Assembly: GCA_963971285.1 (NCBI GenBank)
Contig: OZ020245.1
Span: 19,296,983 to 19,360,982 of the forward strand
DNA from: Astropecten irregularis
Taxonomy: Eukaryota; Echinodermata; Asteroidea; Paxillosida; Astropectinidae
Length of the DNA: 64,000 nt
Direction: 5' to 3'
The notes under the pieces were generated by a model, which ran no database searches, was not told where the DNA came from, and worked only from the letters and a program-made list of their open reading frames with translations. The first letter of the stretch is position 1, and each line of letters starts with the position of its first letter. A program made the position numbers and the translations under genes. This document shows positions 58,916 through 64,000 of this stretch, in pieces.

Positions 58916-61545
58916 GTGAGTTAACATTCAACATCCATCCTCTCTCCGTTATTCCTCATTTTCACTTTCAATCATTCAAAGAATATAATGAACTTACTGA
59001 AAAGTATGTGACCCACTCTGACAAATTGAGTCACAAGTCACGAGTTTTGCCATTGTTACGAATTTCACGTGTTATTTTATTTCCCCCCATTTTCCAGTTT
59101 AACGTTGTGTACTTTCACAGACTTAGTAATGCGTGACCCATGAGAGAAATATTGTTTTCATATTAGTTTTTTTTCTACATAAAAATTGCATTGTCAGTGT
59201 CACTCGTTAAACTGCATATAACTACCCGTATTTAGCTATCGTTTCCTGCTGAAAACAGGATGGGATGGTTTGTTCCGTTTCTCTTGAATTTTTAGGCTCA
59301 AGTTCAACATAATTTTACATATAGAAGAAAATGCAATTTTTTTTCCAAATGTGAATATGGGGAAATTTGGCATCGTTTGGGTTGTGTACATGATTTTTGC
59401 GTTTGCCCAAATTCTCTTGAAAATCTTTCAAACTTGTTTGGCAACATGGTTTGCAGTAAGTGTTCCAACTCACAAGCATAACTTTGTTGAATAAGACCTA
59501 AACAATTACATTGCTTTATTCTGTAATTTCTGGCTAAAAGAAATAAGGTAGGTTTGCGGTGACACCATGTAATCTCTTCTGTGGAGAGTGTATGGTTCTG
59601 AGAAGAACCGGTGGTATTTTCTCGACGTTCCGAACAGTGTGCTCTGTTCGTCCTCAGGAGAGTAACTCCAGTTGTGGCTGTCATGCGTGTGATTTGTGGA
59701 AGAAGTTAAAATTTAAATTTCCCAGTCAAGTCTGAAACGAACGAGATAATTTCAGCTTGGGGACTTTACAGACGATGTATAGGTTCGCAATGACAGCACG
59801 TCCATTATTTTGCCTAAAATACTTAAGCCTATAATACTAGCTCATTAAAAAAGGAGGAGGGCAACTTTAGAGTTGCTTCGTTTCCTAGCAGTTGAAATTG
59901 AACCACTTCAACAAAAAGAGTATACATGTAGCATAATAGTTATGATAATTTATGCGCCAGCTTCCTGAGAGTTTGTGGAAATATCAATGTGGTTTTGGAT
60001 TATCGTGGATTTCGGGTCAGGCGGCAGTCACCGGGCCGTGCCTCATAGTGTGATGAAAGATCGAGTTTATAATTATGGTTCACTAAAGTGCAAACCTCGT
60101 TTAAAACCAGGACAGACATAATTATAATACAAAATAGCACTAATTATAATAATGATCATGAATAAATCAAAGCTTGTCAGTTATCAGAAGACAATTACGG
60201 TCAGTCCACAGCTGGGTCCCTCGCCAGCGCGGCAGGACTTGCTGTATATCCATGTATACTCGCATAGGAAAGCATGCCCTATAAATCGCAAAGCATTGTA
60301 ATGTTTCGTGCCGACTCATTAAAAATTTCAATTCTTGCCTCAAATGATATTACTTGAAATTGTGCACAATTGGAGTATTACTATGATTAAAAGGGGAATA
60401 TTTTACTCAACACAAGACATGGGTGAGGTATCTTATGAACCCCACTTATATAGTCACTATGGACATTGTATAGAAATCAACTTATGGCAGATGGGACAAT
60501 ATTGAGAGCCTTAATTTGAGAACAAATACGGAATATGATAGCAAGCTGAATTTCACATAGTGAGAACAATGAAATCGTGGATCTCCTACCGAGTGACTGA
60601 TTATCCCCTTTATGCATAGGGGAAGTATTGCAACAGAAAGCCCTAGTTATTCAACTCAACTTGCAGGGAGAAGATGCGACGCACGCTATAATTATTGCAT
60701 ATTGAACACTGGACACAATAATATTTTATATGAAATAGACCGTATAGACGCCTTGTACATGTGTTTGGACATTTTGCTAAGTGTTTTCTGGGCGTCTATT
60801 ACTTTTTTAATTGCCGGAACATCCCCACTAGAAGGATCGAGATGGTAATCTCGGTCGATGACACGTGACGAGCATTCAACCAATCAAAATTAATAACGTT
60901 TCCCGCGCAAGTTGTATGGAAGTTTGGAACATTGTCCTGGTGCATGGGTAGAGTGTACACAAACATACAGAAACGGGGCTGCTGGAACAAAGCAATGGAA
61001 TGCAACATGAATGTGTGGAAAGTTATAAAGAAAATTAGAAACCTGTTAATAATTCGTCTTCTCCAAAAATGTGCAAAGTCTGCAAACACCAATTTCGATG
61101 TAATTTACATGTATTTTGCTGTTTAATTTTGACTTATAGATGCATTTCGAAAACTATAGATTCTTCGAGAAGACCGGCACTCGGGCAGAGGTTGTGTTGT
61201 CACCGTTTTTCTGAATCCTGAAAAGGTTATTAAGAGTACGAAGTACAAGTGCTACCGAATCACACCTGCATGGGAGTCAGTCGCGTGTGATACTGAGTTA
61301 AAGTTATAGGGGTGGACAAGTTTCACGATTGATCGTATAACTCGAGTTGCGAAGGATAACAAATCGTAGGAGGCCCATCCCACGTAATGCTGCTATGCAT
61401 CAAAAGTCTTACGATTGATAGTAAGTTACGTTGAATTTGGTGAAATCGACCCCAGGTTAGATAGGAGAATCATGCATAGGCCTATTACATAGGCATCATC
61501 ACCCCTGTATTGCAAAACGCATCTGGTCAAACAGCTACAATATTG
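58916..61545. other. presumed SPEC3-like intron, non-coding
   Basis: No exon was recognised. Around 59545-59800 is a degraded foldback whose left end (AGGTTTGCGGTGACACCATGT) resembles the 3486-3639 MITE. A GTCGATTTCACC-family MITE is at 61309-61453. The remaining AT-rich sequence has no visible feature. Confidence 0.5.
61309..61453. mobile_element. foldback MITE, GTCGATTTCACC family (copy 3)
   Basis: The ends GGGTGGACAAGTTTCAC and GGTGAAATCGACCCC match copies at 43725 and 44628; inner TACGATTGATAGTAAG and GATTGATCGTATAAC words are the same. No target duplication is evident. Confidence 0.65.
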
Positions 61546-64000
61546 AACTAGACATTGTGGTTGTGGGAACAACCACTAGGTGTTCGGGGTCTCATTTCGT
61601 ACTGGAACTGTTATGAGAATGTTTGATGGAACGCATGTATGGCATATTGAAATGCACAATTAACTGTGTGACTGAGCAAATACTGATCATGCTGATTGCA
61701 CAGTGTATTCGTACATGTACACTGACTGATAGCGTATAGAAAATAGTGTCACCTTTAAATATTGTAAAATTGCCCGGACGATAACTTCCGTTTAGTTAAT
61801 CACAAACAACTGAAAATTTGCAGAAATCATCGAATGCGTACGATGTAAACAATTTGCAATATGCACTGATTTACGTCATGTAATTACCAAATAAACAGTA
61901 TTTGAATAATAACATCATGTTTCCTTTAAAAACGCATAACTTCCGGTTGAATGACGTCACAGATTTCAAACTTCACACACATGTCAAGGTGCATTAGTGC
62001 TTTATACTGACCAAATTTGGCGGAAATTCGTTGTTTACTTTTGGATTACGTAATCATTGTATATCTTTAATCCACCGTAGAGGGCGCTATACAGCCCGTA
62101 TGACGTCATCGTTTATATTTTCTGAAAGCTTAAGACCTACTCTATCATTTACCCAGAGAGGTTTTATGTGCCCAAATCCTTCCGTTTTCGAGTTATTTTG
62201 AGTCAAACTTCAACTTCCGGTAATACCGGAAGTGAAGGTCATTTGTACACAACACTGAATATATTAATTGTTGACATTCACGTGTTGATTAACATATGTA
62301 AATATCAATATCGTAGGTCATGTGGTTCTCGAGTTATAGAGCACCAAAGTTTTTCCTAAAAACGTATGTAATTTGATACCCGATGACGTAATCATGACGT
62401 CATTGTTCTAGATACAACTTGACATCATGACCGAAGTTCCCACCAAGTTTCAAGTCAATATCTTGTAACTGTCATGTAGAAGTCTTGCAGACAAGTTTGG
62501 GCAGAAAAAAAATAAAAGAAAACTAGACATTGTGGTTGTGGGAACAACCACTAGGTGTTCGGGGTCTCATTACGTATTGGAAGTGTTATGAATGTTTGAT
62601 GGAAAGCATGTATGGCATATTAAAATACACTTAAACTGTGTGACTGAGCAAATACTGATCATGCTGATTGCACAGTGTATTCGTACATGTACACTGACTG
62701 ATAGCGTATAGAAAATCGTGTCACCTTTAAATAATGTAAAATTGCCCGGACGATAACTTCCGTTTAGTTAATCACAAACAACTGAAAATTTGAAGAAATC
62801 ATCGAATGCATACGATGTAAACAATTTGCAATTTGCACTGATGTACGTCATGTAATTACCGAATAAACAGTATTTGAATAATTACATCATGTTTCCTTTA
62901 AAAACGCATAACTTCCGGTTGAATGACGTCACAGATTTCAAACTTCACACATATGTCAAGATGCCTTAGTGCTTCACACTCACTAAATTTGGCGGAAATC
63001 CGTTGTTCAGTTTTGGATTACGTAATCACTGTATATCTTTAATCCACCGTAGAGGGCGCTATACAGCCCGTATGACGTCATCATTTATATTTTCTGAAAG
63101 CTTAAGACCTACTCTATCTTTTACCCAGAGAGGTTTTATGTGCCCAAAACCTTCCGTTTTCGAGTTATTTTGAGTCAAACTTTAACTTCCGGTAACACCG
63201 GAAGTGAAGGTCATTTGTACACAACACTAAATATGTTAATTGTTGAGATTTACGTGATGAGTAACATATGTCAATATCAAAATCGTAGGTTATGTGGCTC
63301 TCAAGTTACAGAGCACCAAAGCTTTTCCTAAAAACGCATGTAATTTGATACCCGATGACGTCATCATGACGTCAATCTTCTAAATACAACTTGGCATCAT
63401 GACCGAAGTTCCCACCAAGTTTCAAGTCAATATCTTGTAACTGTCATCAAGAAGTCTTGCGGACAAGTTTGGGAAGAAGGAAAATAAAAAAAAGAAAAAA
63501 AAAAACTCGAACAATAACAATAGGTGTTCGGCTTGAACCCGAACACCTAAAAAAAAGAAGAAAAAAACTAGACATTGTGGTTGTGGGAACAACCACTAGG
63601 TGTTCGGGGTCTCATCATTTCGTACTGGAACTGTTATGAGAATGTTTGATGGAATGCATGTACGGCATATTGAAATACACTTAAACTGTGTGACTGAGCA
63701 AATACTGATATACATGTATGCTGATTGCACAGTGTATTCGTACATGTACACTGACTGATGGCGTATAGAAAACCGTGTCACCTTTAAATAATGTAAAATT
63801 GCCCGGACGATAACTTCCGTTTAGTTAATCACAAACAACTAAAAAATTTCAGAAATTATCGAATGCGTACGATGTAAACAATTTGCAATTTGCACTGATG
63901 TACGTCATGTAATTACCGAATAAACAGTATTTGAATAATTACATCATGTTTCCTTTAAAAACGCATAACTTCCGGCTGAATGACGTCACAGATTTCAAAC
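61546..64000 (-). mobile_element. tandem array of Helentron/Helitron-like units, continuing off the right edge
   Basis: Unit boundaries at 61546, 62521 and 63566 all read AACTAGACATTGTGG. On the minus strand each unit ends in a perfect hairpin (GTGGTTGT-TCCC-ACAACCAC), then AATGT and CTAG followed by TT, which is a rolling-circle 3' end. Units are 975 and 1045 bp; the third is cut by the edge. Unit 2 has at its 5' side an extra hairpin AGGTGTTCGG..CCGAACACCT (63522-63548) complementary to the CCGAACACCT before the 3' hairpin. There is no coding frame. The interior is shared with RNASEH2C intron 1. Confidence 0.8.

Noticed and set aside
60612-61126. Short frames in the right-hand intergenic/intron region as SPEC3-like second exon
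   Set aside because: None contains the second half of the SPEC3 domain, and none starts after an acceptor in phase 1.

Overview
The window is animal nuclear DNA: genes are split into many short exons with GT/AG introns, and the spaces between and within genes are packed with decaying transposons. A SPEC3/stum-family gene, a very high density of small foldback transposons and tRNA-derived SINEs, and frequent TACATGTA and TAGGCCTA words suggest a marine invertebrate deuterostome, most likely an echinoderm. The species call is inference. The gene calls rest on translations whose intron phases all close.

From left to right: (1) EXO1, minus strand, coding exons between 647 and 13151; the 3' part of the gene lies beyond the left edge. 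Its 7.8-kb third intron holds a broken Ty3/gypsy retrotransposon on the plus strand, itself hit by a terminal-inverted-repeat (TIR) element, which was in turn hit by a 343-bp hAT-type element. (2) A divergent spacer with a SINE and a 991-bp hAT-type element. (3) YIPF4, plus strand, six exons, 15800-19496. (4) A small two-exon SMIM26-like membrane microprotein, minus strand, 22374-22977. (5) RNASEH2C, plus strand, five exons, 25019-30905; its first intron is mostly a Helentron/Helitron-like element carrying a 1-kb minisatellite. (6) DHTKD1, minus strand, a complete 21-exon gene of 925 codons, 34117-50219. (7) An 8.4-kb spacer with many repeats and no recognised gene. (8) The first coding exon of a SPEC3-like gene, plus strand, 58651-58915; later exons are not seen. 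(9) A tandem array of 1-kb Helentron-like units, 61546 to the right edge.

The genes do not form an operon-like system. EXO1 (mismatch repair and end resection) and RNASEH2C (ribonucleotide removal) both act in genome maintenance, YIPF4 is a Golgi membrane protein, and DHTKD1 is a mitochondrial 2-oxoadipate dehydrogenase of lysine breakdown. The most unusual points are a PIF/Harbinger-type insertion inside the splice donor of DHTKD1 exon 18 that still leaves a usable donor; a DHTKD1 intron made almost wholly of an 85-copy, AG-poor 10-bp repeat resembling a branch-point motif; the three-level transposon nest in EXO1; and the two Helentron-like loci, which share CRE-rich sequence and carry 3' hairpins ending in CTAG.
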